Source of the DNA: Kistimonas asteriae
Lineage (GTDB): Bacteria; Pseudomonadota; Gammaproteobacteria; Pseudomonadales; Endozoicomonadaceae
Length of the DNA: 64,000 bases
Reading direction: 5' to 3'
Assembly: GCF_018263925.1 (NCBI RefSeq)
Contig: NZ_JAEVHF010000013.1
Coordinates: forward strand, 1-64,000
Below the pieces are notes generated by a model. It was not told the origin of the DNA and did no database searches. It saw only the letters and a program-made list of their open reading frames with translations. Positions 30,491 through 40,433 of the stretch are shown in pieces; the first letter of the stretch is position 1; each line of letters begins with the position of its first letter. The position numbers and the translations under genes were made by a program.

Positions 30491-30844
30491 TTACGCCTGG
30501 CGTTTCCACTCCATGAGCTTCTCGCTCAAGGCATGGGAAATGGTGTCGTACTTACCGCCGACATTGAGGGCGGCTATCGCCTTATCCTTGTTGCCTGCCA
30601 GGGCCATGGCCAGAACGGCTGCGGCGGTTTTGTGGAATTCCGCATGCAGGGATTTTACGTCTTCAAAGAAAGGTGACGATTTATCTTCCAGACCATAAAG
30701 CCACTGGCCGAATTCACACTGGTTATCCTGACGCACCACCTCCGGTTCCCAATCACTCTGGCCGGAGGTGATGGCCCGTCGGATGCGCATTTTCCACACG
30801 CCATGGGCGATGATGCCGTTTTCTATCTGATCCTTGATATCCAT
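30491..30844 (-). CDS. Standalone CZB (chemoreceptor zinc-binding) domain protein
   Basis: 117 aa single-domain protein. It has the CZB pattern: an N-terminal His in GIIAHGVWKMRIRRAI, CEFGQWLYG with the zinc Cys and the conserved FGxWL, and two later His in SLHAEFHKTAA. CZB domains bind zinc and sense its displacement by hypochlorous acid or zinc limitation, mostly within chemoreceptors or diguanylate cyclases. Here it stands alone, so it would have to act through a partner. ATG start with a weak ribosome site. Confidence 0.85.
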   Translation of the reverse strand: MDIKDQIENGIIAHGVWKMRIRRAITSGQSDWEPEVVRQDNQCEFGQWLYGLEDKSSPFFEDVKSLHAEFHKTAAAVLAMALAGNKDKAIAALNVGGKYDTISHALSEKLMEWKRQA

Positions 30845-31180
30845 GGTGTCATCCTTGCCAAAACCCGTGATTTTTTAAGCTTAGCCAAGAGTGTGCAGCT
30901 GGGAAAACGCGTTGAGACCCGCCACAACAGCGTATCTTCTGCCTGACTGCAATACGATTCAGGTCATTTTCATTATCCGGTACATCCGTATAATCTCGGC
31001 TCCCGTCAAAATAGACGACATTAGTTGCTCAAAGTGTGTGGTGAGCTTTTCCGGTAAAGAGTGTGCGGGCCGGCGGGCGGTAGCGTGCCTAACAAATAAC
31101 GCGAACCTAGATTATGTCGTTTTCTACATCGATCAGACGTGCCAGCTCACACAAACCTCTGTTAGTGCTCAAGGAGAGAT
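30845..31180. other. Intergenic region, no convincing gene
   Basis: About 336 bp between the CZB gene and the AT-rich block. An open frame of 97 codons has no ribosome site and a Cys-rich, non-protein-like composition, so it is not called. A GCCTAACAAA...GTTAG pair at 31086-31165 vaguely recalls integron recombination sites but lacks good inner stems. Confidence 0.4.
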
Positions 31181-31738
31181 ATGAGCGAAAACTCATACAA
31201 ATCAATTAGAAACAGTGTCATTGCATCAGTTCTTGCAGGTGTCATTCTGTTAGTGGTGCCCGAGATACGAGCTTACGCTGTTACCCTTTTATCTTGGCTG
31301 AGGAATAGCGTGCTCTGGTTTTGGGAGGCTTTAATAGACTCCTACGCTTTACCTGGCTGGGCTTGGCTTTTTGTGTTTCTTCTTGCCCTGATTGGCTCAT
31401 TGGCAATATTCTTTGAAATCAAAGGAGAAAAAGCAGAACCAGAATACAAAAAATACGTTGAAGATTTTATGTTTGGTGCAAAATGGCGGTGGTACTGGGT
31501 TGGCAATCAGATTTCCAACATATGGTGTTTTTGCCCTCGATGTGATGCCAATCTAGTTTACGACGATAGTTCATGTCGTGATTTCTATTCTGATATTAAG
31601 AAGACTGACTTTATTTGTGAAAACTGCGGCCACAGTGTTGTGGCTAGCGTCAAAGGTGGAAACAAAAATTATGCAGTTGGAGCTGCTGAGCGTGAAGCTC
31701 TCAGGCGAATCAGAACCAATGAATACAAAAATCACTAA
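31181..31738 (+). CDS. Hypothetical membrane protein with C-terminal zinc ribbon, 185 aa
   Basis: Ribosome site AAGGAGAG. Two TM helices (about residues 12-36 and 58-82) are followed by a soluble domain with a four-Cys zinc ribbon: CPRCDANLVYDD and FICENCGHSVV. I recall close relatives scattered as orphans in many gammaproteobacteria, some in integron cassettes. No enzyme motif. First of four AT-rich plus-strand genes; the gap after it contains an attC-like imperfect inverted repeat. Confidence 0.75.
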   Translation: MSENSYKSIRNSVIASVLAGVILLVVPEIRAYAVTLLSWLRNSVLWFWEALIDSYALPGWAWLFVFLLALIGSLAIFFEIKGEKAEPEYKKYVEDFMFGAKWRWYWVGNQISNIWCFCPRCDANLVYDDSSCRDFYSDIKKTDFICENCGHSVVASVKGGNKNYAVGAAEREALRRIRTNEYKNH

Positions 31739-31814
31739 CAAAGCGGTGTTATCGCCCTCGGCAGATAGCGCTATTCCGATGGCGCTACATGACAGCCCCC
31801 TACCGCGGAGTTAA
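31735..31814. repeat. attC-like imperfect inverted repeat
   Basis: Outer CTAAC/GTTA, then GCGGT/ACCGC, then TAGCGC/GCGCTA pair in order across about 80 bp, beginning at the stop codon of the preceding gene and ending just before the next ribosome site. Layout and size resemble an integron attC site, but the simple-site consensus is imperfect and no integrase is in the window. Confidence 0.35.
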
Positions 31815-31837
31815 TTTTAAAAGGAGCGCATCCATAA

Positions 31838-33100
<1,263 letters not shown>

Positions 33101-33205
33101 AATCTCAGAAGTTAAAGAAGATGATGCCTACGGCGCACCTGTTTTAAACATTATTTGCCACCGCAACTAAAACACTTCAACAACATGAGGATTATTTAGA
33201 AGTAC

Positions 33206-33886
33206 ATGCCTGAAGAAAAGCTAGTTGAATACAGAAAAAAAATTGATGAAGATGAAGGACTTCAAGGTAAAAGAAAATCACTTGTAGGCCTTTCAATTTT
33301 GATGCTTGCCATCAATTTTACAGGGGCAACTTTCAAAGAAGCCAATACATTTATTTTTAAAATTGAGTTCACAAACCAATCAGGCCTTAGTTATTTTCTT
33401 TTATTAGCCGTGGCATTCCTTCTGATTCGTTACTACACGTATGCTCACCACTATCATGAAGAATTATATAAATTGTGGTCTAGCAGAATGCTAAGAGACC
33501 GTAAAATCTTTTATTATCACTACGAAGCAGAAAGTGTTAATGGACTACTGGCGAATGCGATAAATGTGTGCGGTGGTGATGAACCCGGAATACAAGCATC
33601 CAAATACCACATTACTGGTATTTTTAAACGTGGGTTGCTATATCCAACCTCACATCATCATGAAGACGGCATTGAAGAATATGAAGAGTTAATTTCGCTT
33701 ACAAATTTCACAAATGACTGGCGTAGAGCAGATTATTTAAAATTGCTAGCATATGAGTTCAAATACCAATTCACTGCCTTCTTCAAATATAGAGAAAATC
33801 TGGATTTAGTTGGACCATATTTGCTTGGTATTGCAGCACTTTCACTAACAACATGGAAACTGGGCTTACTCAGTTTAACAACATAA
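33206..33886 (+). CDS. Hypothetical membrane protein, 226 aa
   Basis: AT-rich; ATG after a weak AT-rich leader (ribosome site AGGATT at some distance). Hydrophobic segments: about residues 27-45, 63-80 and a C-terminal hairpin near 203-224. The cytoplasmic middle part is rich in His, Tyr and acidic residues (RYYTYAHHYHEELYKLWSSR, SHHHEDGIEEYEELISL). I recognise no family. It lies between the HEPN-like gene and the OLD-family gene on the same strand, 105 bp after and 82 bp before their preferred starts, so co-transcription is plausible. Confidence 0.65.
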   Translation: MPEEKLVEYRKKIDEDEGLQGKRKSLVGLSILMLAINFTGATFKEANTFIFKIEFTNQSGLSYFLLLAVAFLLIRYYTYAHHYHEELYKLWSSRMLRDRKIFYYHYEAESVNGLLANAINVCGGDEPGIQASKYHITGIFKRGLLYPTSHHHEDGIEEYEELISLTNFTNDWRRADYLKLLAYEFKYQFTAFFKYRENLDLVGPYLLGIAALSLTTWKLGLLSLTT

Positions 33887-33968
33887 TCAAAAATATCAAA
33901 GTTAACCGTGTGGGACTGTACTAATGTTCAGCCCCACATCGATTCGTTACATTTCAAGGAACTATATA

Positions 33969-35663
33969 GTGCATCAATTAGAAATTATGGTTAAGAACTA
34001 TAAATGCTTCAGTGAAGAGGTTGGCTTTGATGCCATTCAGAGGGTGAATCTAATTATTGGCAGAAACAACTCTGGAAAGTCGTCTTTATTAGATCTAATC
34101 GATGCGGTAACATCAAAGAAATATGAATTTGATAGAAGTACATGGAGGGACAACCAGCGCCCCCAAGTGTTTTTTCAGTCAGTCGTTACCGAGGAGGTTG
34201 CCACTCGGACTTTTCCAAATAATACAAGAGGTGGTCAAATCGGCGGAAACCATGGGGACTATGGTCGGCAATACATTGGAAAAACCATCAAGTGGTCTAA
34301 GAGCGGAGAGGAAAGAAATAATAATTCTATCCTTATATATTGTGATGATGAAGGCATTCGTCCACCACTACGGCAAAGTGGGGATTACCATAAACACTTG
34401 CCAAAAAACATGCCCATTTTCTTAGAGGGCAAAGTTTTTCGTAGGCTTTTGGCTGAGAGAGATATCCTTCCTGAGCCCGCGAGCACAACAGATATAAAAA
34501 TATCGACAAACGGAACCGGGCTTACAAATGCAATCCAGTGCTTCATTAACAAGTCCGATCTTCCTAGCGATCTTGTTGAGCGGAATATATTAGAGGGTCT
34601 AAACGAAATATTTGCACATGATGCTGGTTTTACAGACATCGTATGCCAACTCCACGATAACAATGCATGGGAGATTTACTTAGAGGAAGAACATAAAGGA
34701 AGAATACCTCTTTCACAGTCTGGCAGCGGGTTAAAAACTGTGATGTCTGTATTAGCTTGCTTAATTTTGGTTCCTCACCTCGAAGGTAAGCCTCTAAATA
34801 GTTATGTTTTTGGCTTTGAAGAACTTGAAAACAATATACACCCTGCTTTATTGCGAAGACTTAACGAGTATATATACAAAGCATCCATAGAACATGATTT
34901 TATCTATTTTCTTACAACACACTCAAACGTTCTGATCGATCAGTTTAGCAAGCAGTCAGACGCACAAATCATACATGTCACTCATGATCAGCAATCATCT
35001 AAATGTACAACTGCGAAAACCTATATTGAAAACAATGGAATTCTTGATGATCTAGACATTAGAGCTAGTGATATTCTTCAATCTAATGGTGTGATTTGGG
35101 TTGAAGGGCCATCTGACAGAATTTACTTAAATAGATGGATAGATCTTTGGAGTAATGGAACTCTTAAAGAGGGAACCCATTACCAAATAATTTTCTATGG
35201 TGGGCGCTTGCTATCTCATTTGACGGCAGAAAACCCAGAAGACATAGAAAGCGGGATATCTATACTAAATGCTAACAGGAATGCTCTTATCCTAATTGAT
35301 AGCGATAAAAGAAGTCGGCAATCAAGAATAAATGATACGAAGCAGAGAATCAAAGACGAGTTTGATGCGTTAAATGCGTTTTGCTGGATCACTAGAGGAA
35401 AAGAGATCGAGAATTATATTCCACTTGAAGTAGTATCTGCTCGCTGGGGTGTTCATGTCACGGAGCATGTTGGAAGATATGATAATTATTTTGATTATCT
35501 TGATCAGCTAGTGAGTGGTGAAGGCACTAAATATAGTAGTAAAAAAACGCTAATGGCTGAAGAACTAATTCCCCATATGACCAGAGAAAATCTTTCTCAA
35601 ATGTTAAACATTAGCGATAGCATGGAACGGGTATGCAGGTCTATTGAATCCTGGAATAGTTAA
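33969..35663 (+). CDS. OLD-family ATPase with TOPRIM nuclease domain
   Basis: About 564 aa. N-terminal ABC-type ATPase: Walker A GRNNSGKSS (about residues 31-39), a signature-like LSQSGSGLKTVMS, Walker B/acidic FGFEELENNIHP, and a TTHSNVLIDQF H-loop. C-terminal TOPRIM: VEGPSDRIYL and LILIDSDKRS, with the later RGKEIENYIP typical of the family. The GTG at 33969 has AAGGA upstream and is preferred over the ATG at 33924. OLD proteins cut DNA and include phage-defence nucleases (P2 OLD, GajA of Gabija). No GajB-type helicase follows, so this is a stand-alone OLD. Confidence 0.85.
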   Translation: MHQLEIMVKNYKCFSEEVGFDAIQRVNLIIGRNNSGKSSLLDLIDAVTSKKYEFDRSTWRDNQRPQVFFQSVVTEEVATRTFPNNTRGGQIGGNHGDYGRQYIGKTIKWSKSGEERNNNSILIYCDDEGIRPPLRQSGDYHKHLPKNMPIFLEGKVFRRLLAERDILPEPASTTDIKISTNGTGLTNAIQCFINKSDLPSDLVERNILEGLNEIFAHDAGFTDIVCQLHDNNAWEIYLEEEHKGRIPLSQSGSGLKTVMSVLACLILVPHLEGKPLNSYVFGFEELENNIHPALLRRLNEYIYKASIEHDFIYFLTTHSNVLIDQFSKQSDAQIIHVTHDQQSSKCTTAKTYIENNGILDDLDIRASDILQSNGVIWVEGPSDRIYLNRWIDLWSNGTLKEGTHYQIIFYGGRLLSHLTAENPEDIESGISILNANRNALILIDSDKRSRQSRINDTKQRIKDEFDALNAFCWITRGKEIENYIPLEVVSARWGVHVTEHVGRYDNYFDYLDQLVSGEGTKYSSKKTLMAEELIPHMTRENLSQMLNISDSMERVCRSIESWNS

Positions 35664-35774
35664 AAATGTAACAAGGCGCTGCTGTCGGACCAATTTTTCG
35701 CTGTACTCCAAATCTGCCACAGAGCGCGGCATTGAACACTCTCATTTTTCTCATTCTTATTTTGAAGACCCGAT

Positions 35775-36194
35775 ATGAGCATCAATATCGACTGGCAAGG
35801 TGATTGCCAATTCAAAGTCACCACATCCGGTGGTTTCATGGTTGAGGTCGATGCCGAGAACGCGCAGGCGCCCTGCCCGACGGAGCTCTTGTTGTCCGCA
35901 CTGGGTTCCTGCAGTGCCACCGACGTGGCCCTGTATTTTCAGGATAAAGGGGTAAACCTGGAAAGCCTGAATAACCAGGTGACCTACACCCTCACAGACA
36001 GTGAGCCGAGGCTGTATGAGTCCGCCAACCTGCACTTTACGGTCAAGGGTCAGGGGATTACGGCGTCAGACGTTGACCTCGCAGCCCAAAACGCCATCAC
36101 AAAATACTGCCACGTGTGTTTAATGTTGCAGCCCGCCATCAGGATCACGCATTCGGTTGAAGTCGTTGACGGTGACCGTGAAACCGCGGCTTAA
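35775..36194 (+). CDS. OsmC/Ohr-family protein
   Basis: 139 aa cytoplasmic protein of the OsmC-like fold, generally thiol-dependent peroxide reductases. The two reactive Cys are visible: LLSALGSCSATDVALYF and ITKYCHVCLML (the second with an extra Cys). Closer to the YhfA-like group than to Ohr, judging by the region PCPTELLLSALG. GC content returns to backbone level here, so the gene marks the right edge of the AT-rich block. Start ATG with a weak ribosome site. Confidence 0.85.
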   Translation: MSINIDWQGDCQFKVTTSGGFMVEVDAENAQAPCPTELLLSALGSCSATDVALYFQDKGVNLESLNNQVTYTLTDSEPRLYESANLHFTVKGQGITASDVDLAAQNAITKYCHVCLMLQPAIRITHSVEVVDGDRETAA

Positions 36195-36422
36195 GCGACA
36201 TTGGCCTTTCGAGGTGTTGCCCCCGGGCAAGGCCTCGCCTCCCCCTATACGCATGGATACGACTGTTTAGGTCAGGCGCCTACGCCGACAATGGGCTGGC
36301 TCACGACCATGCCCGCATCGGGTAATGGCCGTCTAACAGGTTGATCCCGTGGCCAACACTGATGTGAAGCCCCCTCATTTCCCCGGGCGGATTCGCGCCT
36401 GCGCTGTTTTCGAGAACCGATA

Positions 36423-37127
36423 ATGTCCGAGATGTATACGAAGCATGCTGAAACGTATGATTCGGTGGTAAGAAACAATATCTACAACGCCTGTCTGGAG
36501 CGCCCCTCCCTCCAGGCATTGCTGGATGATGTGCAAGGCCTGGATGTCATCGATATGGGCTGTGGCTCAGGCATTTATGCCGGGTATTTCCTCGAACAGT
36601 CTGCACGCAGCGTGACGTGTCTGGATGTCTCCAGCGACATGGTGTCCATCGTCAAACGGAAGTTTGGCGACAAGGTCGCGGCCTATGCTCAGGACATCGC
36701 GTCAGGCTTACCGCAGGAAGCCGCGAACAGTGCCGATGTCATCGTCTGCCCACTGGTGTTGCATTACCTCGAAGATTTGCGTGTCGTCTTTAACGACGTG
36801 CACCGGGTGTTAAAGCCCGGGGGTTATATGGTGTTTTCCACACACCATCCGTTTGCCGATTTGGAGTGTTCGGCCTCCGGTAATTACTTTGCGACGGAAC
36901 GGGTTCAGGAAGAGTGGAACACGGTGGGTACGCCGGTTACCGTCAACGTTTATCGCCGGTCACTGACGGATATCTGCAACGCGATCACCGCTGCCGGGTT
37001 AGTGATCTCCAGGCTGACAGAAGGTACCGTCTCCGAAGATGCCAAAGCGATATCGGAAGAAACCTATCACCACCTGAAACACAATCCCAACTTTCTGTTT
37101 GTCCGATGTGAAAAGTTGCCTGCCTGA
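36423..37127 (+). CDS. SAM-dependent methyltransferase (class I)
   Basis: 234 aa. Motif I VIDMGCGSGIYAGYF, then TCLDVSSDMV (acidic residue binding ribose), VIVCPLVLHYLEDL (motif IV/post) and VLKPGGYMVFSTHHPF are standard for small-molecule methyltransferases of the UbiE/Methyltransf_11 type. Substrate unknown. Monocistronic, followed by a perfect 14-bp inverted repeat. Confidence 0.9.
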   Translation: MSEMYTKHAETYDSVVRNNIYNACLERPSLQALLDDVQGLDVIDMGCGSGIYAGYFLEQSARSVTCLDVSSDMVSIVKRKFGDKVAAYAQDIASGLPQEAANSADVIVCPLVLHYLEDLRVVFNDVHRVLKPGGYMVFSTHHPFADLECSASGNYFATERVQEEWNTVGTPVTVNVYRRSLTDICNAITAAGLVISRLTEGTVSEDAKAISEETYHHLKHNPNFLFVRCEKLPA

Positions 37128-37141
37128 TGAAGCAACCGGGT

Positions 37142-37176
37142 GGTGTTTTCCGGCGTTAAGCCCGCCGGAAAACACC
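37142..37176. terminator. Perfect 14-bp inverted repeat after the methyltransferase gene
   Basis: GGTGTTTTCCGGCG and its exact complement are separated by 7 nt, 14 bp after the stop codon. There is no T run on the right side, so termination may rely on the hairpin alone. Confidence 0.55.
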
Positions 37177-37207
37177 GAAATACAATAATGCGTTTATGGG
37201 GAGTAGC

Positions 37208-37651
37208 ATGAAAAAAGTCAATCACCGCATCACGACTGCACTTTCGAACGGGGCTGAATTTCTAGCCATGGGCGAAATTGCGGCGAATACAGGCATGCTC
37301 GTAAGCCAGGCGCCCAGAAATAACGCCAACTACGACATCATTGTGAATAATCACGATTTGTCGAAAGGATGCAGAATCGAAGTTAAGCATAGCCGCACGG
37401 GGTTCAAAGCCAATATCAGTGGCGATGAGTATGATTTCCTCATCTTTATTTACGCTCCCAGCACTATTACGAATGGCGAAATCAAGCCAACTCAAGAAAG
37501 GGAGATATACGTTTTTCCTCATTACCTGGTTGAATCAACGAATAAGGGAAAAACCGGTGTGAACTTTAACCCAAAGAACATACCTGATTATGAGCGCTAT
37601 CGTAGCGCATTTGGCCTGATACGCGACGCTCTAGAAGGAAAAAACGCATAA
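37208..37651 (+). CDS. Putative PD-(D/E)XK nuclease-fold protein, 147 aa
   Basis: From the ATG at 37208 (GGGGAG ribosome site). The arrangement FLAMGEIAANTGMLVSQ, NYDIIVNN and CRIEVKHSR gives Glu, Asp and E-x-K in the spacing of restriction-endonuclease-like/Holliday-resolvase-like folds, followed by strands YDFLIFIYAP and IYVFPHYLV. Such small proteins are often annotated as group I intron endonuclease-like or PD-(D/E)XK domain proteins. No methylase of DNA type is adjacent (the 36423 methyltransferase looks metabolic). Confidence 0.6.
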   Translation: MKKVNHRITTALSNGAEFLAMGEIAANTGMLVSQAPRNNANYDIIVNNHDLSKGCRIEVKHSRTGFKANISGDEYDFLIFIYAPSTITNGEIKPTQEREIYVFPHYLVESTNKGKTGVNFNPKNIPDYERYRSAFGLIRDALEGKNA

Positions 37652-37769
37652 CAGGGCAATTAACTTCAGCCCTTCGGCTCGGATCCTCAAACGGCTTCAT
37701 GGGGCGATAGCAAACCTATAAACCTCCCCTTAAATTTAAACCTTCCAACGAAATATTTACTGGTACGTT

Positions 37770-38639
37770 ATGGAAAGCAAAGAAAAATCTTTAGAAGAAA
37801 GACTTTCACATATCGAGCATGAGTTAAACCAATCTAAAAGTTTAACCAAACAAGCTCGCTCCCTTCCAAACATCATTGCTTTGATTGCTCTCTCATTGAC
37901 ACTCTTTCAGTTTTTTGGCGGCATGATTGAGGCAAGGATCGATGAGAAAAAATGGACTGCTGAGCGCCTACAGATCGATATTTCTTCATTACATAGTGAT
38001 GTTTCTTTTTACTTATCATCGAGAAACAAAACATCTTCGGATGCAATGAACATAAATAACAAACTTTTAAAGTTAGAAGATAAAATCCCAAAAAACCCAG
38101 GGAACATTGAACTTACATCAGCCGTTGGACTTGCTTATAAAGCAATAGGAAACATAGATAAAGCCAAACTCTACTTAAATAAAGCAATTAGCCTTTCTGT
38201 TTCGAGAAAAGATTATGATAGAGCAACATACTTGACGAATGAACGACTCACTTTATCCATCTGGGCCTACAAAAACAATCCATCCGATTTGACCGAGCAA
38301 ATGAGTAAAGCCCAGGATTTACTATCTCATCTTAGTGAGCCTAAAAAACGGCAATTCAAAGAAGGCGTTATTCTTCAAGCCAACTTTAATGTTTGCCTTA
38401 TGACAAAAGACTTATTCTGCCTGGAAAGAAACCTAAAAGAACTATTGGTACTGGACTATTTCGATGCAAATTTAACATATAACACCATTAAATCAATCCG
38501 TATGAATTTTGGAGAAAATATTGGAGATAACAATCAGACATTACTAGAATTAATCGAAAAAGATTTTTCAAAGAAAACAGGATTTAAAACCAACAGTAAG
38601 CTCACAGAATTAGTTCACTATATTGACCTAATGAATTGA
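37770..38639 (+). CDS. Hypothetical membrane-anchored TPR-like protein, 289 aa
   Basis: AT-rich. An N-terminal charged helix with coiled-coil character (LEERLSHIEHELNQSKSL), one TM segment (about residues 32-52, IIALIALSLTLFQFFGG), then helical repeats including AVGLAYKAIGNIDKAKLYLN which reads as a TPR. No catalytic motif. It may be a scaffold on the membrane. It starts 118 bp after the nuclease-like gene on the same strand; codon use is unlike that of the genes to the right. Confidence 0.65.
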   Translation: MESKEKSLEERLSHIEHELNQSKSLTKQARSLPNIIALIALSLTLFQFFGGMIEARIDEKKWTAERLQIDISSLHSDVSFYLSSRNKTSSDAMNINNKLLKLEDKIPKNPGNIELTSAVGLAYKAIGNIDKAKLYLNKAISLSVSRKDYDRATYLTNERLTLSIWAYKNNPSDLTEQMSKAQDLLSHLSEPKKRQFKEGVILQANFNVCLMTKDLFCLERNLKELLVLDYFDANLTYNTIKSIRMNFGENIGDNNQTLLELIEKDFSKKTGFKTNSKLTELVHYIDLMN

Positions 38640-38980
38640 CAAACATTAGGTCCATCAAAGCAATCACATGGATACTGCTTGAACCAAATGATTGCTAGCT
38701 CTGATAATACAGTGGCTATACCTGTCAGTAAGAACACCCTCTGATAACAGCGTCCTGTGGGGGGCCTTTAGCCCCCACGCAAGTGTTCAGTCTGTAGAAA
38801 AACGTCCCAATACACTGGCAAATAACGGCAAAGCCGATACCCTTTACCCATCTGTCATAAGGTTGTTTTACTCGCCGTGCCATCCTCGACGCTAGCACCA
38901 CAGGGACGATGGACTCCGCACTGAAGAAGACCTCCTCTCGCATCAACGTATTCCTGAGAACACAAGATAGAGTGACATCA
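38640..38980. other. Intergenic region, nothing convincing
   Basis: About 340 bp between the AT-rich TPR-like gene and the next small gene. Short open frames on both strands lack ribosome sites and family resemblance. GGGGGCCTTTAGCCCCC at 38758-38774 is a compact hairpin but has no T run. Confidence 0.4.
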
Positions 38981-39331
38981 ATGGTAATAGACAGAGCAGC
39001 AATAATACTCAGAGCCAAGAAACCTGCGGTCGACTGGATCAATCAAACCGCTCCGATCCCGGACATTGATCCCTTGAGCCTTCCAGAAGTCAACAGTGAT
39101 AGTCAGCTGTATCTTGTTCCTGATGATGTCGATACCGAAGAGCTGGCAACCATCTGGGCTTATACCAATGCAGATGTGTTGCTACAAGATTTTTTGAGTG
39201 GCTGGCATCAAGATGAGTCGTTATGGCCAAAAACACTGGATACTGACCTTTTCAAGCAATGGTTTGCTGTTGAATACCACAGTTTGATCATAGATACCGT
39301 CGATGCACCTATCAACAAAGCAGACTTCTAA
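38981..39331 (+). CDS. Conserved hypothetical protein, about 116 aa
   Basis: Small acidic cytoplasmic protein. IDRAAIILRAKKPAVDWINQ at the start and DESLWPKTLDTDLFKQWF with EYHSLIIDT at the end match a widespread uncharacterised family whose members start near this Met. An upstream ATG at 38909 would add 24 basic residues not typical of the family, so 38981 is preferred although its ribosome site is weak. Function unknown. Confidence 0.75.
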   Translation: MVIDRAAIILRAKKPAVDWINQTAPIPDIDPLSLPEVNSDSQLYLVPDDVDTEELATIWAYTNADVLLQDFLSGWHQDESLWPKTLDTDLFKQWFAVEYHSLIIDTVDAPINKADF

Positions 39332-39492
39332 CACGGCCGGGCTATAGACCGGCCAACTACACAATTGACAACAGACGTTTAAGCAATGATTCTGTCATGC
39401 GCTTACGCTTCATCATCTGACCGCATTCCAACACAGGCCAGCCAGAGCGCCTTTCTGCGAAAGGCCATACCATTCAATACGAGTTAACGATC

Positions 39493-39807
39493 ATGAACAA
39501 AACCCATGCCTTATTAACTGCACTGGTCATTTCCCTCAGTGTTGGCGGGTTGGCGCACGCTAAGAATGACAAGGAAAAAGACCTGCCACCGGGTTTGCAG
39601 AAAAAGGTTCAATCCGGCAAAAGCCTGCCTCCGGGTTGGGAGAAAAAGCTGGAGGTCGGCGGTAAGCTGGACAAAGACCTCTACAAACAAGGCAAGGTGG
39701 TTCTGACGAACCCGGACAAGGGAACGGTCACTCTTGAGCTGGACGGCAAATTTGTTCGGGTACTCAAGAACACTCGTGAAATCGTCGACATTCTGGACGG
39801 GCGTTAA
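39493..39807 (+). CDS. Small periplasmic protein with LPPG repeats, 104 aa
   Basis: Signal peptide (cleavage after GLAHA, about residue 23), then KDLPPGLQKKVQSGKSLPPGWEKKL-like repeated elements: two LPPG(L/W)xKK motifs. A short beta segment follows (GTVTLELDGKFVRVL). Proteins with this layout are common, uncharacterised periplasmic proteins (RcnB-like or DUF-type). Monocistronic. Confidence 0.75.
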   Translation: MNKTHALLTALVISLSVGGLAHAKNDKEKDLPPGLQKKVQSGKSLPPGWEKKLEVGGKLDKDLYKQGKVVLTNPDKGTVTLELDGKFVRVLKNTREIVDILDGR

Positions 39808-39880
39808 CCGGGCACACCGGTAACCTGCCGTCTGGCAGGGCCGGATCACCAATGGGGTATGAAGCCGAAGGAGTCGCCGA

Positions 39881-40258
39881 GTGACCTACGATGAGTTCAA
39901 TGCCTTTTGTCAGTCACTCCCCGCCACCACCTATGTCATGCAGTGGAACCATTCCCATGTCTGGAAAGTGGGTGGGAAAGTCTTTGCCATTGGCGGTCTC
40001 GGGCGCGAAGGCAACCCCGCCTTTATTTTCAAAACCTCGGAACTGAATTATCACTTTCTCAGTGAACAGCCCGGTTACCGGCCCGCGCCTTACTTTGCGT
40101 CCCGCGGCATGAAGTGGATACAACACTACGACAGCACCCCGGAAACGGATGAGGCGCTACAGTATTACCTCACGTCGTCGCACCGGCTGGTTGCATCGGG
40201 CTTAAGCAAACGAAAACAGAAAGAACTGGGGCTAGAACCCGTCACTCAAACCCAATAA
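39881..40258 (+). CDS. MmcQ/YjbR-family protein
   Basis: 125 aa with the YjbR fold, a possible DNA-binding double-wing domain. Typical pieces: YDEFNAFCQSLP, VWKVGGKVFAIGG, the PAPYFASRGMKWIQH core and SHRLVASGLSKRKQKELG. Starts at a GTG after GAAGGAG. Function of the family is unproven. A 10-bp hairpin at 40308-40336 lies downstream. Confidence 0.85.
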   Translation: MTYDEFNAFCQSLPATTYVMQWNHSHVWKVGGKVFAIGGLGREGNPAFIFKTSELNYHFLSEQPGYRPAPYFASRGMKWIQHYDSTPETDEALQYYLTSSHRLVASGLSKRKQKELGLEPVTQTQ

Positions 40259-40307
40259 CGCTCCTCTCCCCATTCCCTGATTTCCCTTCTTTCATTGCCC
40301 GCCACAA

Positions 40308-40336
40308 GCGTCGCTATTACCCACTGATAGCGACGC
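40308..40336 (+). terminator. Hairpin after the YjbR-family gene
   Basis: GCGTCGCTAT and ATAGCGACGC pair perfectly over 10 bp with a 9-nt loop; a weak T-containing stretch follows. Likely a terminator. Confidence 0.5.
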
Positions 40337-40433
40337 ATCATTCTCTTACAGACAGACACCTTGCCAGCTATAGTGAAACGCTGAGTTTCTGCCCCGCTGG
40401 CTGCGCCTTGTTAACCTATCGCCCGGAGTACCG

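Noticed and set aside
31086..31165. Possible attC-like site before the zinc-ribbon gene (GCCTAAC ... GTTAGTG)
   Set aside because: Only the outermost bases pair; L-box complementarity is absent.
30891..31184. 97-codon open frame before the zinc-ribbon gene
   Set aside because: Composition is not protein-like and there is no start signal.
33969..36194. Complete Gabija system
   Set aside because: No UvrD/GajB-like gene follows the OLD-family gene.
37645..37775. Possible second attC-like site (GCATAAC ... GTTATGG)
   Set aside because: The outer ends match loosely but no inner complementary stems were found.
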